From the NCBI GenBank assembly GCA_951799425.1, contig OX637409.1, forward strand, positions 11,256,960 to 11,320,959: a DNA stretch of 64,000 bases, in the 5' to 3' direction. The notes below the pieces were generated by a model that saw nothing but the letters and a program-made list of their open reading frames with translations, searched no databases and had not been told where the DNA came from. Positions within the stretch are counted from its first letter, which is position 1, and every line of letters starts with the position of its first letter. Source of the stretch: Ilex aquifolium. Its lineage: Eukaryota; Streptophyta; Magnoliopsida; Aquifoliales; Aquifoliaceae. Position numbers and translations under genes: made by a program. This document shows, piece after piece, positions 37,181-49,600 of this stretch.

Positions 37181-37526
37181 ATTATGACTATTTGAATGTT
37201 CATATTCTCCATTGTGGTTTGGTAGTGGTTTGTTTCCTGGGGTTAGGATCACCGTGAGTGATTGAGTGTTAATCGATAAAATTGATATATTAATTACACT
37301 AATCATCATGGACTTTTTGGGTTGTTCTTGACGAAGGGTTCTAAAATTTAATAAATAAATTGACTTTTAAGAATAGGTAATTGTGGTAGACACAGGTTAT
37401 AATTTGGTGGTTATTCAAGCATAATTTTAATTAACCTATTGACATCCTCTTAGTAGTGCTTAATCCCATGTGAATAATCATGAGAGATGATCCATTCTGC
37501 ATAAGGATATCATATTTATCTTTACA
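37181..37526 (+). repeat. Copia-type 5' LTR, third piece (U5 end)
   Basis: It resumes after solo LTR E and ends TATCTTTACA, two bases before a primer-binding site. The end is well placed; the extent of the LTR upstream is inferred. Confidence 0.55.
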
Positions 37527-37528
37527 AT

Positions 37529-37543
37529 TGGTATCCGAACAAG
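37529..37543 (+). other. Primer-binding site of the copia-type element
   Basis: TGGTATCCGAACAAG resembles the initiator tRNA-Met site TGGTATCAGAGC, with changes. Its position 2 bp after a CA-ending LTR supports the call. Confidence 0.6.
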
Positions 37544-37645
37544 TTACCCTATTGGCTTTGACTTCATAGGCACACTTCGTATCTTTGCTTACATTACCTA
37601 GTTTTTGCTCTTTTTGGATCTATTGTGACTACTAGTTAGTTTCTA

Positions 37646-38744
37646 ATGAATTCTAAAAAAGAAGGAGTTTCAGTAGCAAGGCCACCGCTTTTCAAGGGGA
37701 TGAAATATGCTTATTGGAAGGCTCAAATAAGAACTTTTCTTAAATCACTTGACGAACAAATGTGGTTTTACATGCTAGAGGGTTGGAGCCCTCTGATGGT
37801 CACTACTCGCATTGAAGGTGGTGAGTTAGTCATTGAACTAAAACCCCACAATACTTGGACAAAAGTCGAGTATGATTTGTCGGGGTGGAACTTGGAAGGC
37901 TTGAATGCAATATTTAATGTCATGACATTAAACGAGTTTCAGAAGATAGCTACTTGTGAAAACTCCAAAGAAGCATGGGACATTTTGCAAGTTTCCCAAG
38001 AAGGGACTCAAATGGTGACGATGTCTTGCATACAAAGTTACATCCCTCAGTTCGAAACTTTGAGGATGCAAGAGGATGAAAACTTTAGTGATTTCTATGC
38101 TATGCTTAGTGATATTGTTAACTCTGCCTTTGCATTAGGTACCAAACATGATGATGTAGTAATTAAGTGGAAAATCATGAGGCCTTTGTCGGGAAAATTT
38201 CATGCTAAGGTGATATCCTTTAGAAACAAGTGTCAATTTGAATGAGGTGTCAATTGAGGATCTTGTTGGCTCCATTTTGAAATTTGAGATGAATCTTCTA
38301 CCACCTAAGAAAGTGAAGGGGTAGCCTTGAGCTCAACGAGATAAGAAGGAGATAAATTCGATTCACCCCAATTAGGAGAATAGGACATAGCCTATCTTGA
38401 TAGGAAATTCAAATGATACTTCAAGGCTAGTGGTGTCGAGTTCTCTAGGTCAAAAGGGAAATTTAGTAGACTAAAAAATCTTAAAGTGGGAACATAAAAA
38501 GGGGGAAGAACGTCTCGACAAGAGGTTAAGAACAAAGGGCAAGGCATCCAATGCTTTGAGTGCCATGGGTTTTGGTTACTTGGCTGCAAAATGCCGAAAT
38601 TGAAAGAAGGGAGATTTTCCCTAGGAAAAGAGGAGGAAAATGAAGGCCAAATTAAGTGAGAGTTAAAGTGAGTGCACCATGAGTGAGGACACCTCTTCTC
38701 AACAAGATGAAGAGAATTTCATAGACTTTGTTGGTTCCCATTCC
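37646..38744 (+). pseudogene. gag: Broken Ty1/copia-type gag
   Basis: The first 199 codons (37646-38245) begin MNSKKEGVSVARPPLFKGM, followed by AYWKAQIRTFLKSLD. This is the usual N-terminus of copia gag proteins of the UBN2/DUF4219 type. The later ENFSDFYAMLSDIVNSAFAL part matches the same domain. A frameshift near 38235 and many stops follow. Recognisable pieces continue: SIEDLVGSILKFEMNLLPPK, then a damaged zinc knuckle starting CFECHGF near 38550, then an acidic TSSQQDEENFIDFV stretch near 38700. At 38745 the homology ends at the next insertion. No protease, integrase or reverse transcriptase of this element is in the window. Confidence 0.75.
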
Positions 38745-39469
38745 TGCTAATCAAAACAAAGCTAATGAGATTATTCAAAGAAATTTTACCGCTGAATCGA
38801 AGATTCTTATTTGAGTAGATGTAGAATATCTCTCCAAGAAAGATTGGTTCAAAATTTGCAATAGGTCCTACATCTCCACTATATATGCAAAGAGTGTAAT
38901 ATTTCACAAGGTTTCTAAAATCAAGAAATCTATTTATGCTCATAAGAGTAAGTTTAAACGAAAATATTAAGATAATACACAACTAAAATATGAAAATCTC
39001 ATGTGATCAGATCAAGAATATTCTTAAAAAGCATTGGAATACTAACTTAATTCAACTGCGAATCATATGAAATAGTATTTCTAACTTAAAAACATAAGTT
39101 TCATATCAATTAACATAAACAAACTAAAACATAAACAAGTTCAAAACCAAAACAGGTTCAAAACATAAAATAAAGTAAAGTTCATATGCATAAAGTAAAG
39201 GATGAGTGAAAGATAGGAAAGTTTTTGTAGAATCTCCACTCTTCAAGAAGTAGATGGTCCTCCTCCAAAACACTCTTTCAGTAGCCTCAACATCTCTGTT
39301 TGATTCTGCTCATAATCAGTCATGCGTTGATTGATCTGGGTGATGTTGGTACCAAGCTGTGTAACTGTGGTCCCGAGTTGGGTGACAGTGGTCTCCAATC
39401 CTAGCAAAATTTTTCTATCGGTCCTATCATCCACCGGTATGTATGGCAGATCTTTTTGTGGTGGAAGCT
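38745..39469 (-). other. Unclassified insertion with a coiled-coil-like reading frame
   Basis: This stretch breaks the copia gag and is itself cut by an A/B-family LTR at 39470. Minus-strand codons from 39469 to 39243 contain VTQLGTTVTQLGTNITQIN, a heptad-like repeat, and end GGGPSTS. The rest (39240-38745) is AT-rich, with a second minus frame at 38982-38719. I recognise no family. It could be the C-terminal part of a retroelement gag-like protein. Confidence 0.35.
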
Positions 39470-39705
39470 TGTAAAACCGGGGTAAATTTAAACTTTTTTC
39501 TGAAAAAGGGCAAAACAGTAATTTGCCACTATAATGCGGACTTAAAATACGTATTTCTCTAGAGCTCGGATGAGGCAACTGACTTCACCTTTGTATTCGT
39601 ATCGCGAAATCGAGTTGCCCAGAAAATTTTCGTTGAATTATGAGATAGTCGAATTTTTCACGTTTTACGAGACAACAGAGTGTCGGGTGACCTCACGAAC
39701 GTCCC
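39470..39705 (+). mobile_element. LTR F, first piece (family A/B), cut by Athila #1
   Basis: It starts TGTAAAACCGGGG and follows the first 236 bp of solo LTR B closely, including TTTCTCTAGAGC and GAATTATGAGATAGTCG. It stops at 39706 where the Athila LTR begins. The remainder should lie beyond the right edge of the window. Confidence 0.8.
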
Positions 39706-41368
39706 TGATTAGCGCAAAACTTTGCATATTTTAGGTGCTAATCATCCTATTTTCAATTGCTTCTGGGGGTTAAATGATTGGAGTTATATTATTATAGTTC
39801 TTAATGGAGATTTTTGGTGTTTGCAGTTAAAAAGCGCTAAATGAGGCTACTTAAAGCCTTCCCAAATGAGTTGAGGTGAATGAGGATGAAAGAGTGGCTA
39901 ATGAATGGTTCAGGAGTGAAGAAATCAGATAAATAGACAAAGCAGCAGAAGTGTACTAGTACGCAGTACCGGTATGGTTTGGCCACTGGAATATAGCGTA
40001 CCAGTACGCAGTACCGGTACGGTCCTGCCTCTGGAGTTCAGGCTACCGGTATCGCGTACCGGTACTGTCTGCTGTCCCTGCCCCAAAACTCTACAACTCA
40101 TGTCCGCCGTTTTTGAGGGACCCACCAATCACTCTCCCACTTGTCTCTAACTCCTCCAGCACATTTTACCACCCTCCATTTGACTTTGAAAGCTGAAAAG
40201 ATAAAGGACGAGAGAGAGGAAGAAGGGAGCTGGGTGTGCAGGCTAGCTCTGCACTACCCTGTCCAGCCTATTCCTCTTGACCACTATGGATTGAGATCAC
40301 ATCATAGAGCTGAGGGAGGACACTAGGGACGTTTTGGGGGGAAAGAGGACTCCAGGCATTATTCTTCAGCATTAGTTACAGGGAGATATAGAGATATAGA
40401 GAGAGATAGTCTGGGTAGAAGATGATAAATAGTGTTTTAGAGAGATAAAATTGAGATTTTCACATTTTCTTCAATACATTGTCTTGGAATCTCCTGTAAG
40501 AATCTTTAGAGCTTCATTTAATGTTATTAATGCTAGTTCCTACAAGTTCATTGCAAGTTTAATTCTCTTAAAGCTTTTACCATCAATGCATCAAAGTTCT
40601 TCTTTTTCTTACTTTTAAAATGGGTATTCATTGCTTTCACTTATAGCTGATGTTTGTGTGCATTTAGTTACTCAATAACTTCATTCCTTTGCAATGCATT
40701 CTCATTACATTGTTAATTTTATCCCAAGCATGAGTAGCTAAAATCCTTTAGTTGGCAAAACCAAGGGGAACCTCCACTTGGGTATGCCATTTCAACTCAT
40801 TCTCCTCCCTTCTTTCAGAGTTCAATGGTTCGGTTTGACTGGGTTGAGGGTGGATAAATTGGTGAGTCTTTGATATTCTGTAGGCTTGGTCACGGTTTAT
40901 GCTTAGATACTCACCCTTCTTATCCCTAGCTTCCCACGAATTAATCGTTCATTCATGCGCTATTGGAGGAGGGATTCGGGTTGAGATGGCATCCTATTGG
41001 AGTGACCTCTTGGGTTTTGCCAACGTTTGTTTCTCATTTCATTTTCACCAAAACACACTTCACCAAACAACTTTCAACAACAAAAGATTTTACATTTTCT
41101 TTCACCCAAAATCACCTTCCCCTTGGTTTACTTCCTTCCCCGTGGAAACGACCTTGGAGTACCTCCAAGTAAAACATGACCCACAAAAGTCTCCTTGTGC
41201 TTGGGGAGCATTTTTGTTCATACACATTTCCACCATCCCACTTTCCTATCTCCTTGCCCTTTCTTTTGACACTACTCAAAGGGAGAGTGACACTCCTCTC
41301 CGTCCATATACAATATATTTTTGGGATGATATTTAGGGGTTAGGGATAACAAGGAAAAACACCAAGCA
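39706..41368 (+). repeat. 5' LTR of Athila #1
   Basis: It starts TGATTAGCGCAAAAC and ends ACACCAAGCA, 1663 bp. The part near 41131-41220 is the inverse of 58780-58870 in the LTR of Athila #3. It contains a GTACCGGTAC cluster. Frames at 40141-40326 and 40899-41336 are not genes. Confidence 0.85.
39953..40065. promoter_or_regulatory. GTACCGGTAC palindromes in the Athila #1 LTR
   Basis: Four TACCGGTA copies and the variants GTACTAGTAC and GTACCAGTAC lie in 113 bp, separated by CCACTGGAATATAGC and CTCTGGAGTTCAGG. The same palindrome is used by chromovirus-type solo LTRs C and E. Confidence 0.7.
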
Positions 41369-41372
41369 TTTT

Positions 41373-41390
41373 TGGCGTCGTTGCCGAGGA
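41373..41390 (+). other. Primer-binding site of Athila #1
   Basis: TGGCGTCGTTGCCGAGGA, 4 bp after the LTR, is close to the tRNA-Asp-type site of Athila elements. The intact version in Athila #2 reads TGGCGCCGTTGCCGGGG. Confidence 0.85.
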
Positions 41391-41524
41391 AGGCAAGTGT
41401 CAAATCAAGAAGGTGAGTTCTGGACGATGGAGGTAAGTTCGTGATCTTCATCACGGGCTGAGGTACATTGTCCTGTGTATATATTCTTGTTTGTGTATAA
41501 TTTCATTTGTAGATATTTTGTTGC

Positions 41525-42418
41525 ATGTGGGGAAGGGACGACCAAAATCGTTTAGTTAGGCAACCCCTTGGCCCCAACATGAATCTTAACCAAGACCCAC
41601 CCAAGGATGCGGGTGATAATTTTAAAAATGTGGATGTCAACCCGAACGTGCAAAGGGGTGGGGGAGGACCAGAACATAGAATACCCAATCCACGAATGCA
41701 TTTTCCCCCTCCTAGAAATGAAGGGAACAATATTCCAATTGATCCTCCGGTGAGGTTAATGCGGGAATTCCTTCAACCAACCCGTACCACCACACCTTCA
41801 TGCATCCACCTTCCGGTCCAGGCTCATCTCTTCTAGTTAAACCAGGGATGTTGCAATTACTTCCTACTTTCCACGGAATTGAGAATGAGAACCCCTATTC
41901 TCATACAAGGGATTTTGAGGAAATAGTTGCAACCTTTCTCCCCAATCACAATATGGAAGAGATAGCAAGAATGAAATTGTTCCCTTTTTCCCTGAGTGAT
42001 AAGGCACAAACTTGGCTTCATTCCTTGAGACCCCGGACCATGACATCTTGGGGCCAAATGATTTCCGTGTTTTTGAACAAGTTTTTTCCCGTGCATAAAA
42101 CCACCACCCTAAAGAAACAAATTCAAAATTTTTCTGAGCTGCCCAATGAACAATTCTATCAGTGTTGGGAATGATATAAGGATTTGCTACAGTCCATTCC
42201 ACACCATGGCTTTGAACCATGGCAAATGGTGAGTTTCTTCTGTGAAGGAATCACACCAGGCCATCGACAATTCATTGATATGATGTGCAATGAGGAGTTT
42301 TTGAACAAAGACCCCGATGAGGCCTTAGATTATTTTGATGCATTGGCGGAAAATGCACAGTCGTGGGACATTACTAATCCCACCGATGTACCAAGGTCTT
42401 CTCCTCAAGGGAGTAGCC
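41525..42418 (+). pseudogene. gag: Athila #1 gag, N-terminal part
   Basis: It begins [20 protein letters not shown], nearly the same as the gag start of Athila #2, which fixes the ATG. The capsid-like domain follows, with [18 protein letters not shown] and FVPWQ-like stretches ending near DEALDYFDAL. Breaks seen are a single-base frameshift near 41833 and an in-frame TGA at 42172-42174 where Athila #2 has an Arg codon. Athila #2 then interrupts the frame after the TSD copy TAGCC (42414-42418). The protein cannot be made. Confidence 0.85.
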
Positions 42419-44389
42419 TGATTGTCACAAAAACGATATCTTTCCTAACCCCTAATTACTATCCCTCAATGTATGCAATGTATGGACGGGGGAGAAGAAT
42501 TTCTTCCCCTAGGGATAGTGTCAAAAGGAAGGGCAATGAGGAAAGGGAAATGGGAAGATGTAAGTATAGGATATGTGTGCACAAAAATGCTCCCCAATCG
42601 CAAGGAGACTTTCGTGTGTCGTGAGTTACTTGGAAGAGTATTCCAAGGTCGTATCCACAGGGAAGGTAGTGAATCAAGGTTGAAATGATTTGGTAAAACA
42701 CGAAAATGTAAAATCTTTAGTCTTGAAAGTTGATTGGTGAATTTTATGCTAATGAAAATGTAATGATAATATAAATGTTGGCAATTCCAAAAGATCACTC
42801 CAATGGGTATACCACCTCAACTCAAATCACTCCTCCTATTGAGCATGAATGAACGCTTGAATCACGGAAAGCCGAGGATGGCATCGATGAGTATCTAAGC
42901 ATGAATCGTGACTAAGCCTACGGTTTATCAAAGACTCATCGACACATCCATCTTCTATCCGGTCAAAACGAACCATTTGACTCTAAAGGGAAAGAGGAGA
43001 AATAGTTGAAATGGTATCCCCAAGGGAGATCCCTCTTGGTCTTGCCAACTAGAGGATTTAGCTACTCATACTTGGAATGGAAATAACTATGTAATGGAAA
43101 AGCATTCAAATCTATGAACTTCTAAGGTGGCTAAATATCAGGATTTATGAGCTAAAAGAACATGTATTTAAACCCATTGCATAGCTATGAAAGATGAAAT
43201 ACTTGAAGCATTAATGGTGAAGCATTAAATGAACATTGAACTAACAAAACATGAAGGAAAAAACAACATTCATGGCATTCAATGAACTACTAAGAGTCTT
43301 ACTCAAGATTACAAGGCAATGCAGTAGAAGAAAATGCAAAAATCACAACTTTCTCTCTCTAGAAACTACTGTTCATCTTCTTCTCCGCCCAGAGTTTCTC
43401 TCTCTAAAAACCCTATTACCAAATGCTAAGTGAATAATAATCCTCTACCCTGGTCCTGACCATCCTTGGAGAAAACTTCTTTTTCCCAAAACGTGCCTGG
43501 GTCAATCCCTGTAGTTCCCTGGTGTCACTCCTTGCAGTAGAGCTGAGTCTGGAATATGGAAATGCAGAATGTGTTCTGCAACCCCCAGCAGGTCCCCTTT
43601 TTTCTCCCTTTAATTAAAGCCATCTTGTAATCCATATCAATGCAGGGGTGAAGGAAGCTTCAGGGTGTGTAAGAGATGTCAGGTAGCATGTAGAAGGAAT
43701 GCATGTGGGACCCTCCAAGCTGCAAAGTTGAGTCGCAGGCTGTCTGGAGAAAAGTTGCAAAAACCTTCCGGAAGGTAGACATGAACCTACCGGAAGGTCG
43801 CTGAAAGAACAATTAAATGAAAAGAATCAAATGCAAGAACTTCCGGAAGGTCGACATCAGAAACAAAAATCTTCCGGAAGGTTCATTCCAGTAGCCAAAA
43901 CCTTCCGGAAGGTTCATTCCAGTAGACAAAACCTTCCGGAAGGTTTACTCCAGTAGCTAAAATCTTCCGGAAGGTTCATTCCAGTAGACAAAACCTTCCG
44001 GAAAGTTTACTCCAGTAGCTAACATCTTCCGGAAGGTTCATTCCAGTGGATAAAACCTTCCGGAAGGTATTAGCTGTGAGAAGGTCATCCAGGGCTTTTT
44101 AACAACACCTTCCGGAAGGCTGACATACACCTTCCGGAAGGTTTTCTGACTGTGAGCAAAAATTGGATTTCTTTCTCCTCCAAACCTTCCTTAAAGCTTC
44201 CCCATATACTCCATTAGCCTCATACAATACCATGGGGGTTTAAGTTATGTCATTTACATCATTTTACATGCATTCACCCAAAATTCCATCAACCCATATT
44301 CAAAACTAAAACACTCCCATTTATTGACAAAAAGAAGTGAAACAAAAGCACGTTAGCACACAATACATGTCATTGTTATGTGCTAATCA
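42419..44389 (-). repeat. 3' LTR of Athila #2
   Basis: It runs TGATTGTCAC...GCTAATCA on the plus strand, so TGATTAG..ACAATCA on its own strand, 1971 bp. Compared with the 5' LTR it has an extra 15 bp near 43691-43705 and substitutions near 43531, 44120 and 44350. Confidence 0.93.
43765..44140. promoter_or_regulatory. Array of CTTCCGGAAG palindromes in the Athila #2 3' LTR
   Basis: About twelve copies of CTTCCGGAAG or one-base variants lie in 376 bp. Seven in the middle are spaced about 31 bp apart by TTCATTCCAGTAG or TTTACTCCAGTAG. The other LTR has the same array at 53831-54206. It may be a U3 control region; this is inferred from location within the LTR. Confidence 0.7.
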
Positions 44390-46600
44390 CACCCCCCAAC
44401 TTGCGATTTGCTAGTCCCTAGCAAATATAATTTCCAGTCCCAAACCAATATGCACACACACTTTCATAAAAAATAAAGAAACACAAAAAGGAACTCAGCG
44501 AAGTAAAATCAACTAAATCATATTGCAAATATGGTTTTAACTTTGTTCAACTACAATCAACCCATTGTGGTATTTCATAGAAAAGTTCATTACAATGTGA
44601 GCATAATCACAACAAAAACGGCCAGAACCTAAAGACACTTCTACAGGCCGACACCAAAAAGAAAGTAACCCTAATTCTCTGCTCCACCCTTAACAGACAC
44701 AACAAACAAAAACAAAGAAACACAACCAAATCCAGCCTCTACTTCATTCCAACCCCTCAAGTGCCTATCTAAGGACATCTAAGCCACCCACAACTTGGAT
44801 CACATCAATCAACCACTATCGATCATCCCCACATTACTTCAAATATCTGAAACTTGAGAAATATTTCCTTATTCTTGCGAGCATGGAGCTTTTTAAACAA
44901 ATTTCTCAATTGAATGAACTAGATGCACATGAGCAAAACCATAGTCCCCAATGCTAGTCAGAAGTATGCACCTACCAATTAATTTTCAACTCGTGTACAT
45001 GTGAATTTAAAGAAGTAATTTGGGCATTTACGAAATAGAATTCACATTCGACAGGCTATACAAACTCAGTTTCAATGCAAAACTCACCAAGGGACACTCT
45101 TAATCAATAATCGCACTCACGTTATACAGGTATGCACTCCATGTGTACATGTGATATAGAATCTTGTATTCAAAACAAAGTGCTCACATGTAATCCAAAA
45201 ATGAAGTTCATATGTGAAAATGAAGCAACCTTGGCATAGTCTCATGAATAGAATATTAGTGCATTAGGTAGTAAGACACAACTTGTCATTTTCTTTGAAT
45301 TTATGCGCCTCCCATGCTTCTCTAGATCACCTAGGACTTTTAAAGGTTATAATGGGGCCTTGGGGTGATATATAGGTAAAAGAAATGAAGGATTTAGGAT
45401 AACAAAGAAGATTGTTCCGAGTGAGAGACATTTGTCTTAGATAACCACTTCCCTTTTATGGGATTTTGATTTTTCTCACCATCATCACACCCCTTGCTTA
45501 TTTTCTTTATTCTTCTAAACATCATTCTTTTCTTTTGATCACTCTTTATTCTTTTCACCCCTTTTTCTCCTTTTCTTGGATTTTCATTCAACTCTTTGAG
45601 TTTCAAATCATTCCTCCCTTTTGTTGGAGTTTCCACACCATACTTTCTTCTCTTTTGCACTCACTCATATTCAGCTCTAGGAACAACCACAGTGAGGTAG
45701 ATTTTTATCCTCTTGCATTGGCTTGGTCAAATGTGTGGCATAGAAATGAATTTTAAAATGGGCTCAATCACGGCACTAGGGATAAAATTTCCTCAAGAAA
45801 AAGAAAAGGGCTAAGGCTCAATGTATTCAACAATGGCCTAAGATCACTTCCAGGTCCACATGAGAGAAGCATTACATGATCAAGACAAATCAGTCTACTA
45901 ACCAAATGCAACCAACCAAAACAAGCATAATGAGACTATTGAACAAACTTGATATCAAAAATTGTTCTTTGAGTAAACGTAAGTTCCCTCCAAAAAGGTT
46001 TGGCACTAAAGCTCTCATGGGTCTTTACTCATCTCCACTACTTATGTCAAGCTTAAAACATGAATCCGACCCGTAAATTACTGAAATTACAAATTCAGGA
46101 ATCACATACAAATAAGTTCGAAAATCAATACATATGTGATACTTATGCATAGGATCCATTTCTATAGTAAGCTCATGTGCACAAAGTTCACAACAACGAT
46201 CAACATGTCATCCGGTTCATACTCGCTTCATAAGGGAATACAGATCAACTTAAAGGTATTTTCCATCAAAAATTTTCAAAATTTCTCACATATTTTGTAC
46301 TAATGCGACAAAAGAATAATACTTCCCAACAACCTTGGTGTACATACAAATGGTGCACCTCACCCCCCAACTAGAATCATGCATTGTCCTCAATGCAACA
46401 AAAGGATATAGTATGCAATGGAAGACAATAAAAGATAAATAGGGTAAGAGAACACCTCGCAATTGCGCTTTTGACAAAAGCACCAAGATCTGGATCCAAG
46501 AGAAAACAAAGCTATACACCAACAACAAGTAAGTGACATGAAATAAAACATGACATAATTAAAACAACAGAAACTGTACATGCAAACAAGGGTCCACTTG
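44390..46600 (-). other. Athila #2 3' noncoding internal region with polypurine tract
   Basis: Next to the LTR, CACCCCCCAAC on the plus strand is the polypurine tract of the minus-strand element (GTTGGGGGGTG). The remaining 2.2 kb has no long frame on the coding strand. Plus-strand frames at 45466-45756 and 45876-46076 are not supported. The corresponding region of Athila #3 begins at 61849. Confidence 0.75.
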
Positions 46601-49600
46601 TTAATCCTCAACCACGTCCGGATACACCGGGTCGGTTAACTCTTCCTCCACCACTTGGTTTTCAAAGCCCTCAAAGAATGGCTTAAGTCTTTGGCCATTG
46701 ACCTTGAATGTTTGGCCATCTTTGAGGTTGGTAATCTCAACAGCTCCATTGGGGTAGGCCACCTTAACGAGATATGGGCCATCCCAACGGGATCTTAACT
46801 TTCCGGGAAAAATGGAGAGGCGGGAATTATACAAGAGTACCTTTTGCCCGGGCTCGAATGATTTCCTCACGATGGAGTTATCATGAAAGATTTTCGCCCG
46901 TTCCTTTGAAATTTTAGAACTCTCGTATGCATCCCGCCGAATTTCTTCCAATTCATTCATTTCTAACATCTTGTTTTTACCCGCCATTCTCATATTGAAA
47001 TTTAGAGTCTTGATGGCCCAATAGGCCTTATGTTCCATTTCTACCGGCAGATGGCAAGCCTTTCCATAGACAAGCCGATAGGGAGACATGCCCAAAACTG
47101 TCTTGTAGGCAGTACGATATGCCCACAGGGCATCAATCAATCTCTCAGACCAATCCTTCCTATTGGGGTTAACTGTTTTCTCAAGGATGGTCTTGATCTC
47201 CCTATTGGCTAGCTCGGCTTGGCCATTTGTTTGTGGGTGATAAGCGGTGGATACTTTATGTGTAACGCCATATTTGAACACTAAAGATGCAACTGGCCTG
47301 TTACAGAAATGTGATCCACCGTCACTAATCAAAGCACGAGGCATCCCGAACCTCGAAAAAATGTTCTCTTTCAAGAACTTGACCACAACCCGGTGGTCAT
47401 TAGTCTTTGTCGGGATAGCCTCCACCCATTTGGACACGTAGTCCACTGCCAGCAGAATGTATAGATAGCCAAACGACATAGGGAAGGGACCCATGAAATC
47501 GATGCCCCAACAATCGAATATTTCTATCACAAGTATAGGGGAGAGGGGCATCATATTCCTTTGGGTCACACTCCCCAACCGTTGGCATCTATCACATTCT
47601 TTACAAAATGAAATGCAATCCTTAATTAAAGAAGGCCAGTAGAAACCTGATTGGAGAATCTTTGCAGAAGTTTTCTTGGCGGAGAAATGGCCACCACAGG
47701 CTTGGGAGTGACAGAAGGCAAGGACGTTCCGCTGCTCATTTTCAGGCACACATCGCCTCATGATTTGGTCCGGACAATACTTGAACAAATACGGATTATC
47801 GAAGTAGAAGTACTTCACATCGGCCATAAATCTCCTTTTATCCTTAGAGCTCCAGTGTGGTGGGATTTGTCCTGTTGCAAGGTAATTGCAAATGTCAGCA
47901 TACCAAGGACAATGAGAATGAATGGACAATAACTGCTCATCAGGGAACGAGTCTGGGATAGGGATGTGCTCATTTGTCTCTTGTGCCACCAGCCGGGATA
48001 AGTGATCCGCCACAACATTCTCAACTCCCTTCTTGTCTTTAATAGTCAAATCAAATTCTTGTAGGAGGAGGATCCACCTAATGAGTCTTGGCTTCGCATC
48101 CTGCTTAGATAACAAGTACTTTAAGGCAGAATGGTCAGTGAAGATAACAATAGGTGAACCAATGATATATGAACGGAATTTATCAAGAGCAAACACTACA
48201 GCTAGCAATTCTTTTTCAGTGGTAGTGTAATTCATTTGTGCCTCATTAAGTGTCTTGCTAGCGTAGTGTATAACATGCGGTCGATTGTCCTTCCTCTGAC
48301 CAAGCACTGCGCCGACCGCGTAGTCACTCGCGTCGCACATAAGCTCGAAGGGTAGATCCCAATTGGGTGGTTGCATGATAGGAGGCGTGACAAGCATGCT
48401 TTTTAGTTTCTTAAAAGATGCCTCACACTCATGCGACCACTCAAAAGGAACATCCTTAGACAGTAAATTGGTCAGGGGTCGGGCCAATGCACTAAAATTT
48501 TGAATGAACCGGCGATAGAAACCTGCATGGCCCAAAAATGACCGGATTCCCTTGATGGTTGTCGGCGTGGGAAGGTTGGAGATGGCCTCCACCTTGGATC
48601 TGTCCACTTCAATGCCCCTTGCCGACACTATGTGACCCAACACGATCCCTTCCGTCACCATAAAGTGACACTTCTCCCAATTTAGCACAAGATTCTTCTC
48701 CTCACATCTCTCCAACACCTTCTCCAAATTTTCCAAACACCCCTTAAAGGAGTCCCCGAAGACTGAGAAGTCATCCATAAACACCTCGACAATCTTCTCC
48801 ACCATATCACTAAAAATCCCCATCATGCAACGTTGGAATGTTCCAGGGGCATTACATAGCCCGAAAGGCATGCGACGATACGCAAAGGTACCGTAGGGGC
48901 AAGTGAAGGTGGTTTTCTCCTGGTCTTCAAGGGCAATCTCTATCTGATTGTAGCCAGAGTATCCATCTAAGAAGCAATAGAAAAGATGCCCCGCTACCCG
49001 TTCTAGTACTTGATCGAGGAATGGAATTGGAAAGTGGTCTTTCTTTGTGCACAAGTTGAGCTTCCGGTAATCAATACACACTCTCCACCCAGTGATTACT
49101 CTTGTTGGAATGAGCTCATTCTTCTCGTTTTCCACCACGGTCACACCCGACTTCTTGGGGACTACTTGTGTGGGACTAACCCACTTACTGTCGGCAATTG
49201 GAAAGATGATTCCCACGTCAAGTAGTTTCAAAACCTCATCCCGTACCACATCCTTCATGATCGGATTTAATCTCCTTTGTGGCTGGCGAGATGGTTTTGC
49301 ATCTTCTTCAAGGTAGATCCGGTGTGTGCAAATGGTAGGATTTATCCCCTTGATATCCGTAATTGTCCACCCAATTGCTCCCTTATGTCTCCGCAGTACC
49401 TCTAAGAGATCTCCTTCTTGCTTTGCATCCAATGTCGAACTAATCACCACCGGGAATGATTCATCTTCCCCAAGATATGCATACTTTAAGTGGGAAGGTA
49501 GTGGCCTCAATTCCAAGGTAGGCTTTTGTACATCGGATGGAAATATCTTCTTCTCTTGGTGTGGGAGTCTTTCAAATGTTGGGATCCACTTATCCACCCC

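Noticed and set aside
43765-44140. CRISPR-like array, because a short palindromic repeat recurs with regular spacers
   Set aside because: The spacers are repeats of one another, the array lies inside both LTRs of a plant retrotransposon, and no cas gene is present.
44390-46600. Env-like gene expected after pol in some Athila elements
   Set aside because: No long frame or membrane-protein pattern is visible on the coding strand between pol and the 3' LTR.
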